From: LMDS01 sp039930465
Lineage (GTDB): Bacteria > Pseudomonadota > Gammaproteobacteria > Burkholderiales > Burkholderiaceae_C
DNA length: 64,000 bases
Direction: 5' to 3'
Assembly (NCBI GenBank): GCA_039930465.1
Contig: JBDTTU010000002.1
Location: 39,155-103,154, forward strand
The position numbers and the translations under genes were made by a program. Below are positions 8,401 to 17,430 of the stretch, piece after piece (the first letter of the stretch is position 1; each line of letters starts with the position of its first letter). The notes below the pieces were generated by a model. The model saw nothing but the letters and a program-made list of their open reading frames with translations. It ran no database searches and was not told the DNA's origin.

Positions 8401-9060
8401 TTGAAAAAGTACCTCATCGCCGGCTTGCTCGTCTGGCTGCCGCTGGCCATCACCATCTGGGTGCTGCAGGCGGCACTCGGCCTGCTCGACGGCGTGTTCA
8501 GCTGGTTCCTCAACGCTGGCAAGGCGGTGTTGCCGGCCGGTGCCGAGCCGCTGATCGACATGCTGCTGCGCGTGCCCGGCCTGGGCGTGATCGTGATGCT
8601 GCTCGGGCTGCTGCTGACCGGTGTGTTCGCTACCAACATCCTCGGCCAATGGTCATTGCGCCAGGGCAGCCGCGTGCTCAGCAAGATCCCGATCGTCAAG
8701 TCGATCTACAGCTCGGTCAAGCAGGTCTCGGACACGCTGTTCTCGAGCAGCGGCAACGCGTTCCGCGAAGCGGTGCTGGTGCAGTACCCGCGCCAAGGCA
8801 GCTGGACCATCGCTTTCGTCACCGGTCGGCCGGGCGGCGAGGCCGCTGTGCACCTTCCGGGCGACTTCCTCAGCGTGTACGTGCCGACCACGCCCAACCC
8901 GACGTCCGGTTTTTTTCTGATGGTGCCGCGCGCCGACGTGATCGTGCTGAAGATGAGCGTCGACGAAGCGCTGAAGTACGTGATCTCGATGGGCGTGGTC
9001 GCGCCGCCAATGCCTTTTGTCGTGCCGACCGCCGACGTCGCCCTGCCAGCGCGAAATTGA
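8401..9060 (+). CDS. DUF502 integral membrane protein
   Basis: 219 residues starting with TTG at 8401; an AGGA ribosome-binding site lies about seven bases upstream and the family N-terminus (KKYLIAGLLVWLPLAITIWV) begins there. Two hydrophobic segments (about residues 5-27 and 50-80, with GVIVMLLGLLLTGVFAT) anchor it in the membrane. The conserved DUF502 region follows, with KIPIVKSIYSSVKQVSDTL and later VPTTPNPTSGFFLMVPRADV. Function unknown. It lies between fmdB and aspS, as in many relatives. The TTG start is unusual but supported by the ribosome-binding site and the lack of a nearby ATG or GTG. Confidence 0.87.
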   Translation: MKKYLIAGLLVWLPLAITIWVLQAALGLLDGVFSWFLNAGKAVLPAGAEPLIDMLLRVPGLGVIVMLLGLLLTGVFATNILGQWSLRQGSRVLSKIPIVKSIYSSVKQVSDTLFSSSGNAFREAVLVQYPRQGSWTIAFVTGRPGGEAAVHLPGDFLSVYVPTTPNPTSGFFLMVPRADVIVLKMSVDEALKYVISMGVVAPPMPFVVPTADVALPARN

Positions 9061-9195
9061 CCGGGCTGCGCGGCCCGGCACCCGCTCAGCCCGAAGGTCT
9101 GCATCGCAGGCCAGCAGAGCCCCGTCATCGAACCGTGGAGCACCAGCGCTCCGCTTTTGCCAAACAAGTCTGCCCCGGGGCAGTGGAGTGATTTC

Positions 9196-10989
9196 ATGAG
9201 AACAACGTATTGCGGCCTCGTGAGCGAAACGCTGATGGGCCAGACCGTGACGCTGATGGGCTGGGCCCACCGCCGCCGCGACCATGGCGGCGTGATCTTC
9301 ATCGACCTGCGCGACCGCGAAGGCATCGTGCAGGTGGTGTGCGACCCCGACCGCGCCGAGATGTTCAAGGCCGCCGAAGACGTGCGCAACGAGTATTGCC
9401 TGAAGGTCACCGGCAAGGTGCGCGCGCGCCCCGAGGGCACCGTCAACAACAACATCACCAGCGGCAAGATCGAGGTGCTGTGCCTCGAGATCGAGGTGCT
9501 GAACCCGAGCATCACGCCGCCGTTCCAGATGGACGACGAGAACCTGTCGGAAACCACGCGCCTCACCCACCGCGTGCTCGACCTGCGCCGCCCGACCATG
9601 CAGCGCAACATGATGCTGCGCTACCGGGTGTCGATGGAAGTGCGCAAGTTTCTCGACGCGAACGGCTTCATCGACATCGAAACCCCGATGCTCACGAAGA
9701 GCACGCCCGAAGGCGCGCGCGACTACCTGGTGCCGAGCCGCGTGCACGAAGGCATGTTCTTCGCGCTGCCGCAGTCGCCCCAGTTGTTCAAGCAGTTGCT
9801 GATGGTGGCCGGCTTCGATCGCTACTACCAGATCACCAAGTGTTTCCGCGACGAAGACCTGCGTGCCGACCGCCAGCCCGAGTTCACGCAGATCGACATC
9901 GAGACCTCGTTCCTCACCGAGGAAGAGATTCGCACGATGTTCGAAGGCATGATCCGCAGCACCTTCCACCACGCCATCGGCGTGGAGCTGCCTGCCTTCC
10001 CGGTGATGACCTGGGAAGAAGCAATGCGCCGCTTCGGTTCCGACAAGCCCGACCTGCGCGTGAAGCTCGAATTCACCGAGCTGACCGACGTCATGACCGA
10101 CGTCGACTTCAAGGTCTTCTCGGCCCCGGCGCAGATGAAAGACGGCCGCGTCGTGGCGCTGCGCATTCCCGGCGGCGGCGAAATGAGCCGCGGCGAGATC
10201 GACGGCTACACCGAGTTCGTGAAGATCTACGGCGCCAAGGGCCTGGCCTGGATCAAGGTCAACGACGTGGCCAAGGGCCGCGAAGGCCTGCAGTCGCCGG
10301 TCGTAAAGAACCTGCACGACAAGGCGCTGGCACAGATCGTGAGCCGCAGCGGCGCGCAGAACGGCGACCTGCTGTTCTTCGGCGCCGACAAGGCCAAGGT
10401 CGTCAACGACGCGATCGGCGCGCTGCGCGTGAAGGTCGGCCACAGCGAATTCGGCAAGGCTCGTAAGCTGGCGCAAGGCGCGTGGGAGCCGCTGTGGGTG
10501 GTCGACTTCCCGATGTTCGAGTATGACGATGGCGCGCAGCGCTGGAGCGCGGTGCACCACCCGTTCACGAGCCCGAAAGACGGCCACGAAGACTGGCTCG
10601 AGACCGACCCCGGGCGCTGCATCTCGAAGGCCTATGACGTGGTGCTCAACGGCATCGAACTCGGCGGCGGCTCGGTGCGTATCCACCGCGAAGAAGTGCA
10701 GAGCAAGGTGTTCCGTGCACTCAAGATCGACGCCGAAGAAGCGCAACTCAAGTTCGGCTTCCTGCTCGACGCGCTGCAATACGGCGCGCCGCCGCACGGC
10801 GGCATCGCGATCGGCCTTGACCGGTTCGTGATGCTGATGACGGGCGCCGAGTCGCTGCGCGACGTGATCGCGTTCCCGAAGACGCAGCGTGCGCAAGACC
10901 TGCTGACGAGCGCACCGAGCGCGGTCGACGAGAAGCAGTTGCGGGAGCTGCATATTCGGTTGCGGAATGTGCAGGCGGCGGCAGGCTGA
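9196..10989 (+). CDS. aspS: Aspartyl-tRNA synthetase
   Basis: 597 residues. Class II synthetase of the bacterial AspRS type: an N-terminal OB-fold anticodon-binding domain (VTLMGWAHRRRDHGGVIFID), then motif 2 (RYYQITKCFRDEDLRADRQP), a GAD-like insertion in the middle, and motif 3 near the end (GGIAIGLDRFVMLM). The FTQIDIETSF segment is also AspRS-specific. ATG 9196 is chosen for the GGAGTG ribosome-binding site at 9185-9190 and the family start MRTTYCG; a longer in-frame reading to 9157 has no family support. In this order the enzyme is often non-discriminating and paired with GatCAB, but nothing in the window tests that. It is followed by an intrinsic terminator. Confidence 0.96.
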   Translation: MRTTYCGLVSETLMGQTVTLMGWAHRRRDHGGVIFIDLRDREGIVQVVCDPDRAEMFKAAEDVRNEYCLKVTGKVRARPEGTVNNNITSGKIEVLCLEIEVLNPSITPPFQMDDENLSETTRLTHRVLDLRRPTMQRNMMLRYRVSMEVRKFLDANGFIDIETPMLTKSTPEGARDYLVPSRVHEGMFFALPQSPQLFKQLLMVAGFDRYYQITKCFRDEDLRADRQPEFTQIDIETSFLTEEEIRTMFEGMIRSTFHHAIGVELPAFPVMTWEEAMRRFGSDKPDLRVKLEFTELTDVMTDVDFKVFSAPAQMKDGRVVALRIPGGGEMSRGEIDGYTEFVKIYGAKGLAWIKVNDVAKGREGLQSPVVKNLHDKALAQIVSRSGAQNGDLLFFGADKAKVVNDAIGALRVKVGHSEFGKARKLAQGAWEPLWVVDFPMFEYDDGAQRWSAVHHPFTSPKDGHEDWLETDPGRCISKAYDVVLNGIELGGGSVRIHREEVQSKVFRALKIDAEEAQLKFGFLLDALQYGAPPHGGIAIGLDRFVMLMTGAESLRDVIAFPKTQRAQDLLTSAPSAVDEKQLRELHIRLRNVQAAAG

Positions 10990-11018
10990 AGCGCTTTCGA
11001 CGGGGCTGATGCAGAATC

Positions 11019-11048
11019 AAAGGGCGCGGTTTTCGCGCCCTTTTTTTT
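11019..11048 (+). terminator. Intrinsic terminator of aspS
   Basis: A perfect 10-base stem (11019-11028 with 11034-11043) around a five-base GTTTT loop runs into eight consecutive T residues (11041-11048). It lies 30 bases after the aspS stop. It also lies only 18 bases before the nudB start, so nudB needs readthrough or its own promoter. Confidence 0.9.
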
Positions 11049-11065
11049 GGCCTCGCCCCTCGCCC

Positions 11066-11527
11066 GTGAGCAAGCCTCCCAAGATCCCCGAGTCCGTGCT
11101 CGTCGTCATCCACACCGCCGAACTTGAGGTGCTGCTGATCGAGCGCGCCGACAAGCCCGGCTATTGGCAAAGCGTGACCGGCTCGAAAGACCGCATCGAC
11201 GAACCCTGCATGGAGACGGCAGTGCGCGAGGTCGCGGAAGAAACCGGCATCGTCGTCGGTTCCGTCGAGGTGCCGGCCGGTAAGCTGCGTGACTGGCAGA
11301 TGCACAAGGTCTACGAGATCTACCCGGTCTGGCGGCATCGCTATGCCAGCGGCGTCACACACAACACCGAGCACGTGTTCAGCCTGCAGGTGCCACGCAG
11401 CGTGCCGGTGACGCTCGCGCCGCGCGAGCACCTTCAATACCGCTGGCTTGGCTGGCAGGCTGCCGCCGAGGCGTGTTTTTCGCCGAGCAACGCGGCAGCC
11501 ATTCGGCACTTGCCTGAAATGAATTGA
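11066..11527 (+). CDS. nudB: Dihydroneopterin triphosphate diphosphatase (Nudix)
   Basis: 153 residues from GTG 11066. Removes pyrophosphate from dihydroneopterin triphosphate in folate synthesis. The N-terminus KPPKIPESVLVVIHT and the segment LLIERADKPGYWQSVTGSKD are NudB-like. The Nudix box runs through ETAVREVAEETGI (RExxEE core). The segment THNTEHVFSLQVP is also characteristic. The frame is open further upstream, but that part crosses the aspS terminator and is not family-like. The next gene begins within ten bases of the stop. Confidence 0.9.
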   Translation: MSKPPKIPESVLVVIHTAELEVLLIERADKPGYWQSVTGSKDRIDEPCMETAVREVAEETGIVVGSVEVPAGKLRDWQMHKVYEIYPVWRHRYASGVTHNTEHVFSLQVPRSVPVTLAPREHLQYRWLGWQAAAEACFSPSNAAAIRHLPEMN

Positions 11528-11532
11528 CCCGC

Positions 11533-12330
11533 ATGCGAAGCACCCACGCCCATTCGAGCTTGCAACACCCGAGCGATGTGCTGCGTGTGGCCACCTACAA
11601 CATCCACAAGGGCGTGCGTGGTGTCGGGCCGCGCAAACGGCTCGAGATCCACAACCTTGCGCTCGGCATCGAGGCGCTCGACACCGACCTCGTGTTCCTG
11701 CAGGAAGTGCGCTCGCTGAACCGCGCCGAGGCCAAGTTTTTCCCCGACACGCACATCGGTTGGCCGCGCATGCCGCAGGCCGACTACCTGGCGCCCGAAG
11801 GTTACGACGTGGCCTACCGCACCAACGCCACCACGCGCCATGGCGAACACGGCAACGCGCTGCTCTCGCGCTGGCCGCTCGGCGACATCGGGCACCACGA
11901 CGTCTCTGATCACCGCTTCGAACAGCGCGGCCTGCTGCATGTGCCGGTGCACTGGAACGGCGTGCTGGTGCACGCCATCGTTGCCCACTTCGGGTTGATG
12001 CATGCCGGCCGCGTGCGCCAGGTCGAGCGGCTGGCACGTTTCATCGAGGCCGAAGTGCCGGCCGACGAGCTGCTGATCGTGGCCGGTGACTTCAACGACT
12101 GGGGCCAGAAGCTCGACCAGCTGATGCACGCCTTCAAGCTGCAGCGCGCCCGTGTCGATGGCGACCCGCCAGCGCGCTTCAACACCTTTCCCTCGCGTCT
12201 GCCCGTGTTTTCGATGGACCGCATCTACATGCGCGGGCTGCGCTGCCTGTCGACCTCGGTGCCGCGCGGTGCGGCCTGGGCGCGCATGTCAGACCACCTG
12301 CCGCTGGTGGCTGAACTGGCGCTCGAATGA
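11533..12330 (+). CDS. Endonuclease/exonuclease/phosphatase family protein (YbhP-like)
   Basis: 265 residues. Magnesium-dependent EEP-superfamily phosphodiesterase. The motifs are VATYNIHKGVRG (metal-site Asn), LVFLQEVRSL (Glu), VAGDFNDWGQKL and the C-terminal SDHLPLVAEL (Asp-His pair). In enterobacteria the relative YbhP is encoded just before the cardiolipin synthase YbhO/ClsB, and the same order is seen here with a one-base gap to clsB, so a role in phospholipid metabolism is inferred. The substrate is unproven. ATG 11533 is chosen; a TTG at 11524 overlapping the nudB stop is an alternative. Confidence 0.82.
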   Translation: MRSTHAHSSLQHPSDVLRVATYNIHKGVRGVGPRKRLEIHNLALGIEALDTDLVFLQEVRSLNRAEAKFFPDTHIGWPRMPQADYLAPEGYDVAYRTNATTRHGEHGNALLSRWPLGDIGHHDVSDHRFEQRGLLHVPVHWNGVLVHAIVAHFGLMHAGRVRQVERLARFIEAEVPADELLIVAGDFNDWGQKLDQLMHAFKLQRARVDGDPPARFNTFPSRLPVFSMDRIYMRGLRCLSTSVPRGAAWARMSDHLPLVAELALE

Positions 12331-12331
12331 A

Positions 12332-13567
12332 ATGAACCGCGCGCTGCGCCCCGACCACCGGCTCACGCTGCTCAAGGGCAGCGAGGCGATGTTCCCGGCG
12401 ATGATCGAAGCGATCACGAGTGCACGCGCACAGGTGCTGCTTGAAACCTACATCTTCCAGTTCGACCGTTCGGTGCTGGCTGTGGCGCAGGCGCTCGAAC
12501 AGGCCGCTGCGCGCGGCGTGGCGGTGCGGGTCGTCGTCGACGGCGTGGGCACCGGTGACGTGCCGCCCGAGTGGCAGCAGCGTTGGCGCGCGGCCGGTGT
12601 GCAATGGGCCGTGTTCAACCCGGCGCGGGGCTGGCGCCTGTTGTTGCCCAAGCGCTGGCGGCGCATGCACCGCAAGCTCTGTGTGGTTGATGGCGAAACC
12701 GCCTTCTGTGGCGGCATCAACCTGCTCGACGACTACTACGACCCGAACCACGGCGAACTCGACCAGCCGCGTTTCGACTTCGCAGTGCGCGTCAAGGGTC
12801 CGCTCGTGGCAGACGTGCACGACACGATGACACGCCTTTGGGCGCGCCTGCAGGTGGCGCGCGAAGCGCGCGAGCGCGACTTCGAAGGCGCGTTGAAAGC
12901 GGTGCGCGTGGCGGCCCGTGCGGGTACCGACATGGGCACGGCCGAGCCCGCATCGGTCACCGGCGAACGGGCTGCGGGCGAAGGTGCGCTGGCGTCTCTG
13001 GTGCTGCGCGACAACGTGCGCTTCCGGCGCAGCATCGAGGGCATCTACCGCGTCTCAATCGCGCAGGCCCGCAGCGAGATCCTGATCGCCAACGCCTATT
13101 TCATTCCTGGCGTGCAGTTGCAACGCGCATTGATTCGCGCCGCCAAGCGTGGCGTGCGCATCACGCTGTTGTTGCAGGCGAAGTACGAGTACTTCATGCA
13201 GTACCACGCGAGCCGCGCGGTGTACGGCGTGATGCTGAAGGCCGGCATTCACATCATCGAATACGAGCCGAGTTTCCTGCACGCCAAGGTCGCGGTGATG
13301 GACGCGGCCGACGGCATGCTCGCCACCGTCGGTTCGTCGAATCTCGACCCGCTGAGCCTGCTGCTCGCGCGCGAGGCCAACGTCTTCGTGCGTGACGACA
13401 CTTTTGCGAATGAGCTGCGCGCCCACCTGGCCGACGCCATCGCCCACCACGGTCGGCGTGTCGACCCGGCCGAGCATGAGCGCCGCCCCATCCTCACGCG
13501 CGGCCTCACCTGGGTCGCCTACGGGCTGATGCGCATGCTGCTGCTGGTCAGCGGCAAGCGCTACTGA
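12332..13567 (+). CDS. clsB: Cardiolipin synthase B
   Basis: 411 residues. Phospholipase D-superfamily enzyme that makes cardiolipin (or phosphatidylglycerol) from phospholipid donors. Two HKD motifs are visible: HRKLCVVDGETAFCGGINL in the first half and HAKVAVMDAADGMLATVGSS in the second, each with the following Gly/Ser-Asn element. No N-terminal transmembrane pair is present, as in ClsB/YbhO rather than ClsA. ATG 12332 is one base after the YbhP-like gene's stop, so the two are surely co-transcribed. Length is normal for ClsB. Confidence 0.92.
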   Translation: MNRALRPDHRLTLLKGSEAMFPAMIEAITSARAQVLLETYIFQFDRSVLAVAQALEQAAARGVAVRVVVDGVGTGDVPPEWQQRWRAAGVQWAVFNPARGWRLLLPKRWRRMHRKLCVVDGETAFCGGINLLDDYYDPNHGELDQPRFDFAVRVKGPLVADVHDTMTRLWARLQVAREARERDFEGALKAVRVAARAGTDMGTAEPASVTGERAAGEGALASLVLRDNVRFRRSIEGIYRVSIAQARSEILIANAYFIPGVQLQRALIRAAKRGVRITLLLQAKYEYFMQYHASRAVYGVMLKAGIHIIEYEPSFLHAKVAVMDAADGMLATVGSSNLDPLSLLLAREANVFVRDDTFANELRAHLADAIAHHGRRVDPAEHERRPILTRGLTWVAYGLMRMLLLVSGKRY

Positions 13568-13581
13568 CGCTTCGCCCGCCC

Positions 13582-14664
13582 ATGGTCTCGATGCCGCCCG
13601 ACGACCTGATCGTGCAGCGCCCAGAAGGCCTGTACTGCACGGCCGGCGACTTCTACATCGACCCGTGGCGCCCGGTCGAGCGCGCCGTGATCACGCACGC
13701 GCATGCCGACCACGCACGGCGCGGGCACACGGCCTACCTGGCCGCCGCACCGGCCGAAGGTGTGCTGCGTTCGCGCCTGGGCGACATCAATCTCCAGACG
13801 CTGCCCTACGGCGAAACCATCGACCACTTCGGCGTGCGCCTGTCGCTGCACCCGGCCGGCCACGTGCTCGGCTCGGCGCAGGTGCGGCTGGAACACGCTG
13901 GGCACGTGTGGGTGGCGTCGGGCGACTACTTCGTGGCGGGCCTTGACGCCGATCCGCGTGAAGACAACTCGACCTGCACACCCTTCGAGCCGGTGCGCTG
14001 CGACTGCTTCATCACCGAGAGCACCTTCGGCCTGCCGATCTACCGCTGGGCGCCGCAGCGTGAGTTGTTCAACGAGATCAACAATTGGTGGGCGGCCAAC
14101 GCCGCGGCCGGCCGCGCCAGCCTGTTGATGGGCTACAGCTTCGGCAAGGCGCAGCGTTTTCTCGCGGGGGTCGATTCGACGATCGGCCCGATCTTCGTGC
14201 ACGGCGCGGTCGAGCCGCTGAACCGGGCCTACCGAGCGGCGGGCGTGGCGCTGCCGCCGACGACGCTCGTTTCTGACATCAGCGACAAGTCACGCTTCAA
14301 AGGCGCGCTCGTGATCGCCCCGCCATCGGTGCAGAACTCGGCGTGGACGCAGCGCCTGGGTGACTTCAGCGACGCATTCGCCAGTGGCTGGATGCAACTG
14401 CGCGGCGCCCGCCGGCGCCGCGCCGTGGACCGTGGCTTCGTGCTCAGCGACCATGCCGACTGGCCCGGCCTGCAACGCGCCACTGCCGCCACCGGCGCGC
14501 AGCGCGTGATCGTGACGCACGGCTACGAAAGTGTGATGGTGCGCTGGCTGACCGAGCAGGGCCTGGAAGCCGGATCGTTCAGCACCGAATACGGCGACGA
14601 GCAGGAAGCCAGAGAAGAGGCTCGTGAGGGCACGGCTGCAGAAGCGCCAGCCGCTGCGCCATGA
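13582..14664 (+). CDS. Ligase-associated DNA exonuclease (metallo-beta-lactamase fold)
   Basis: 360 residues. Beta-CASP/SNM1-like metallo-beta-lactamase protein of the kind encoded next to ATP-dependent ligases in bacterial end-processing loci. The metal motif THAHADHARRGH (HxHxDH) is near residue 35. Later histidines and aspartates are in HPAGHVLGSAQV, ASGDYF and the C-terminal LSDHADWPGL. It overlaps the downstream ligase by four bases (ATGA, 14661-14664). The start at 13582 is uncertain; 13591 is an in-frame alternative and neither has a strong ribosome-binding site. The final 20 or so residues are Ala/Glu-rich and probably disordered. Confidence 0.9.
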   Translation: MVSMPPDDLIVQRPEGLYCTAGDFYIDPWRPVERAVITHAHADHARRGHTAYLAAAPAEGVLRSRLGDINLQTLPYGETIDHFGVRLSLHPAGHVLGSAQVRLEHAGHVWVASGDYFVAGLDADPREDNSTCTPFEPVRCDCFITESTFGLPIYRWAPQRELFNEINNWWAANAAAGRASLLMGYSFGKAQRFLAGVDSTIGPIFVHGAVEPLNRAYRAAGVALPPTTLVSDISDKSRFKGALVIAPPSVQNSAWTQRLGDFSDAFASGWMQLRGARRRRAVDRGFVLSDHADWPGLQRATAATGAQRVIVTHGYESVMVRWLTEQGLEAGSFSTEYGDEQEAREEAREGTAAEAPAAAP

Positions 14665-16355
14665 AAGCCTTCGCTCGACTCTTCAACGCCCTCGACGCGA
14701 GCACCGCCACCGGCGCGAAGGTCGGCTCGCTGAAAGCCTATTTCGCCGTGGCACCGTCCGCCGACGCGGCCTGGGCGGTCTACTTTCTCGCTGGCGGCAA
14801 GCCGCGCCAGGTCGTGCCCACGGCCGTGTTGCGTGCGCTCGCGTGTGAGCGCGCAGCCATCGCGCCGTGGCTGTTCGAAGAGGCCTACCAGGCGGTCGGC
14901 GATCTGGCCGAGACCATCGCGCACGTGCTGCCACCGCCCGGTGCGCTCAGCGACCTCGGCCTGGCGGAATGGGTCGAGCAGCGTCTGTTGCCTTTGCGCG
15001 GCAGCGACCCCGAGGCGCAGAGCGAGTGCATCGCCGCGTACTGGGATGAGCTCGACAGCACGGGCCGCTTCCTGCTGACCAAGCTGATCGGCGGTGGTTT
15101 TCGCGTCGGGGTCAGCAAGCTGCTGGTGCAGCGCGCGCTGGCCGAACACGCGGGGATCGACCCCAAGATCGTCGCTCAGCGCCTGATGGGCTACACCGAT
15201 GCGAAGCAGATGCCCGACGCGGCGCGCTTCGAGCAACTCGTGTCGCACGCGTCGAACGGCCCGGCCGACGCGGGCCAGCCGTACCCGTTTTTCCTCGCGC
15301 ACCAACTCGACGCGGGTGCCGAAGCGTTCGACACGAAGCTCGGCCCGCCAGCCGACTGGATGGTCGAATGGAAGTACGACGGTATTCGCGCACAGGTCGT
15401 CAAACGCGCCGGCACGGTCTGGGTCTGGTCACGTGGCGAAGAGCTGATGACCGATCGATTCCCCGAGCTCGTGGCGCTCGCCGCGGTGCTGCCCGACGGC
15501 ACCGTTCTCGACGGTGAGATCGTGGTGTGGAAGGGCGCAGGCCCGGCGCCGTTCAACCTGCTGCAGCAACGCATCGGGCGCAAGACCTTGAACAGACGTG
15601 TTCTGGCCGACGCGCCCGTCGCCTTCATCGCTTACGACCTGCTCGAATGGCAGGGTGAAGACCAGCGTACACAAGCACAAGCAGTTCGCCGTGAGTTGCT
15701 CGAAGCAGCCGTGCAGACATCGCCCGGCCTGCACCTGTCGCCGACCGAGCGCCGCGCGAGTTGGGCCGAACTCGCGGTGCTGCGCGAAGAGTCGCGCGCT
15801 CGCGGCGTCGAAGGGTTCATGCTCAAACACGTCGATTCGCGCTACGGCACCGGCCGCACCAAGAGCGACGGCACCTGGTGGAAGTGGAAGATCGAGCCAC
15901 TCATGGTCGACGCCGTGTTGATCTACGCCCAGGCCGGTCACGGCCGCCGTGCCAGCGTCTACACCGACTACACCTTCGCGGTATGGAACCGCGCGCCACG
16001 CGATGCCGCCGAAGCGCAGGCCGTGGTCGAGGCCATCGCGCGGCGCGAGCCGGCGGCACCCGATGCGCTGCAGCTCGTGGCTTTCGCCAAAGCCTATTCC
16101 GGCCTCACCGACGCCGAGTTCCACAGCGTCGACAAGGTGGTTCGCGCCACCACGATCGAGAAGTTCGGCCCGGTGCGCAGCGTCAAGCCGTCGATGGTGT
16201 TCGAACTCGGCTTCGAAGGCATCAACCGCAGCCCGCGCCACAAGAGCGGCATTGCGGTGCGCTTCCCGCGCATGCTGCGCATCCGCGACGACAAACCGCT
16301 GCACGAGGCCGACACGATGCTGCAGCTCGAAGCGCTGCTGGCGCTGGCGGGCTGA
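14661..16355 (+). CDS. ATP-dependent DNA ligase
   Basis: 564 residues. Seals DNA nicks through a ligase-adenylate. Domain order is an N-terminal DNA-binding domain (about 1-200), the nucleotidyltransferase domain and an OB-fold. The adenylated lysine is K238 in VEWKYDGIRAQ; further motifs are SRGEELMTDRFPE, DGEIVVW, EGFMLKH and the WWKWKIEP lysine motif. This is the stand-alone LigB/LigC-like type that partners a metallo-beta-lactamase exonuclease and a Lhr-like helicase. The exonuclease overlaps it upstream; the helicase is 21 kb away at 37.7 kb. The partner endonuclease PdeM is not recognised in the window. Confidence 0.94.
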   Translation: MKAFARLFNALDASTATGAKVGSLKAYFAVAPSADAAWAVYFLAGGKPRQVVPTAVLRALACERAAIAPWLFEEAYQAVGDLAETIAHVLPPPGALSDLGLAEWVEQRLLPLRGSDPEAQSECIAAYWDELDSTGRFLLTKLIGGGFRVGVSKLLVQRALAEHAGIDPKIVAQRLMGYTDAKQMPDAARFEQLVSHASNGPADAGQPYPFFLAHQLDAGAEAFDTKLGPPADWMVEWKYDGIRAQVVKRAGTVWVWSRGEELMTDRFPELVALAAVLPDGTVLDGEIVVWKGAGPAPFNLLQQRIGRKTLNRRVLADAPVAFIAYDLLEWQGEDQRTQAQAVRRELLEAAVQTSPGLHLSPTERRASWAELAVLREESRARGVEGFMLKHVDSRYGTGRTKSDGTWWKWKIEPLMVDAVLIYAQAGHGRRASVYTDYTFAVWNRAPRDAAEAQAVVEAIARREPAAPDALQLVAFAKAYSGLTDAEFHSVDKVVRATTIEKFGPVRSVKPSMVFELGFEGINRSPRHKSGIAVRFPRMLRIRDDKPLHEADTMLQLEALLALAG

Positions 16356-16464
16356 AGGCTCAGCCGATGGTCAGGAGCGCCAATCCGGGCCGGCAATCAG
16401 GGTCATGTCAGCAAGCCGCGCCAGTCTGTGACGTTAGGATAGGCGCGCAGGGAGACAAGAATCA

Positions 16465-17373
16465 ATGAATTCATTCCAGTCCAGGCTGCTGTGCGCGGCA
16501 ACGCTGATCGGGCTTGTGGGGGGCGCGGCGGCCGCGCCTTTGCCGGCCGACGACAACGAACGCGCTTGCTGGCTGAGCCGCACGCAAGAGCGAACGCGGG
16601 CCAACCTGAAGGAACTGACGGCCGTCGACTTCTCGAACCTGCGCAACGGCTACAAGGTGGCGTCGCCATTCCAGGTCGACTTCGCGGTTCGGGGCATGGG
16701 CGTGGTGCCGGCCGGCAAGGAGCTCAAGGGCACCGGCCACCACCACATTCTGGTCGACACACGCATGCCGCCCAGCGTCACCGACAAACTGCCGTTCAAC
16801 GACAAACACCGCCACTTCGGCAAGGGCCAGACCTCGACCCTGCTCGACCTGCCGGCCGGAAAACACACCCTGCGCCTGCTGTTCGCCGACCACGAACACC
16901 GCCCTTACTTCGTGTTCAGCAACGAGATCACGGTCGAGGTGCTGGGCTCGCGCAGCGCCGTGCCGCGGCCGAAGATCGACCCGAAGAATTTCGATGCGAC
17001 CTGCGCCGCCTGGTACCAGGACGAAGTCTCGCGCCCGCGCCCGCCCGACGAACCTTTGCACTTCACCAACCTGCGCGCCGGTGAATCGCTCGTGAGCCCG
17101 TTCAATGCGCGCCTGGGCGTCGACGGTTACGGCGTGTGTGCGCGCGGGCAGTCGGCCGAGAAGAGCGGGCACTTCATGCTCGACGTTCTGGCGCGAGCCG
17201 ACCGCAAGCCGGTGCAGAGTTTCGATCTTTCGAACGGTGCCACCCAGACCAACCTGTTCATCCCCGTCGGCAATTACCTGCTGCGCTTGCGCTTTGTCGA
17301 CCCTGTGAGTGGTGTCGACCTGCTGCGCCCGCACGAGCTGCCAGTCAACGTGACGCAGCAAGACCGCATCTGA
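16465..17373 (+). CDS. Secreted protein with tandem DUF4399-like domains
   Basis: 302 residues. A signal peptide (about residues 1-23, cleavage near AAAA-P) indicates export. The first module (about 50-165) is classic DUF4399: GTGHHHILVDT, PFNDKHRHFGKGQT, then DLPAGKHTLRLLFADHEHRP. A second module (about 190-300) repeats the fold pattern (FTNLRAGESLVSPFNARLGV, LRLRFVDP) but has lost the HHH cluster, so only the first copy keeps the likely metal-binding histidines. Function unknown. It is flanked by the ligase gene upstream and a convergent asparaginase downstream. An AGGGAG ribosome-binding site precedes the ATG. Confidence 0.85.
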   Translation: MNSFQSRLLCAATLIGLVGGAAAAPLPADDNERACWLSRTQERTRANLKELTAVDFSNLRNGYKVASPFQVDFAVRGMGVVPAGKELKGTGHHHILVDTRMPPSVTDKLPFNDKHRHFGKGQTSTLLDLPAGKHTLRLLFADHEHRPYFVFSNEITVEVLGSRSAVPRPKIDPKNFDATCAAWYQDEVSRPRPPDEPLHFTNLRAGESLVSPFNARLGVDGYGVCARGQSAEKSGHFMLDVLARADRKPVQSFDLSNGATQTNLFIPVGNYLLRLRFVDPVSGVDLLRPHELPVNVTQQDRI

Positions 17374-17430
17374 CGCACAGGCCCGCTTTACCCCCGCGGC
17401 GTCAGCGCAAACGGCCGCTCGATCGAAGGC

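Noticed and set aside
8653..10953. 766-codon open frame on the minus strand
   Set aside because: It is antisense to the DUF502 gene and aspS, both unmistakable; its translation is His/Arg/Gln-rich low complexity typical of reading GC-rich genes backwards.
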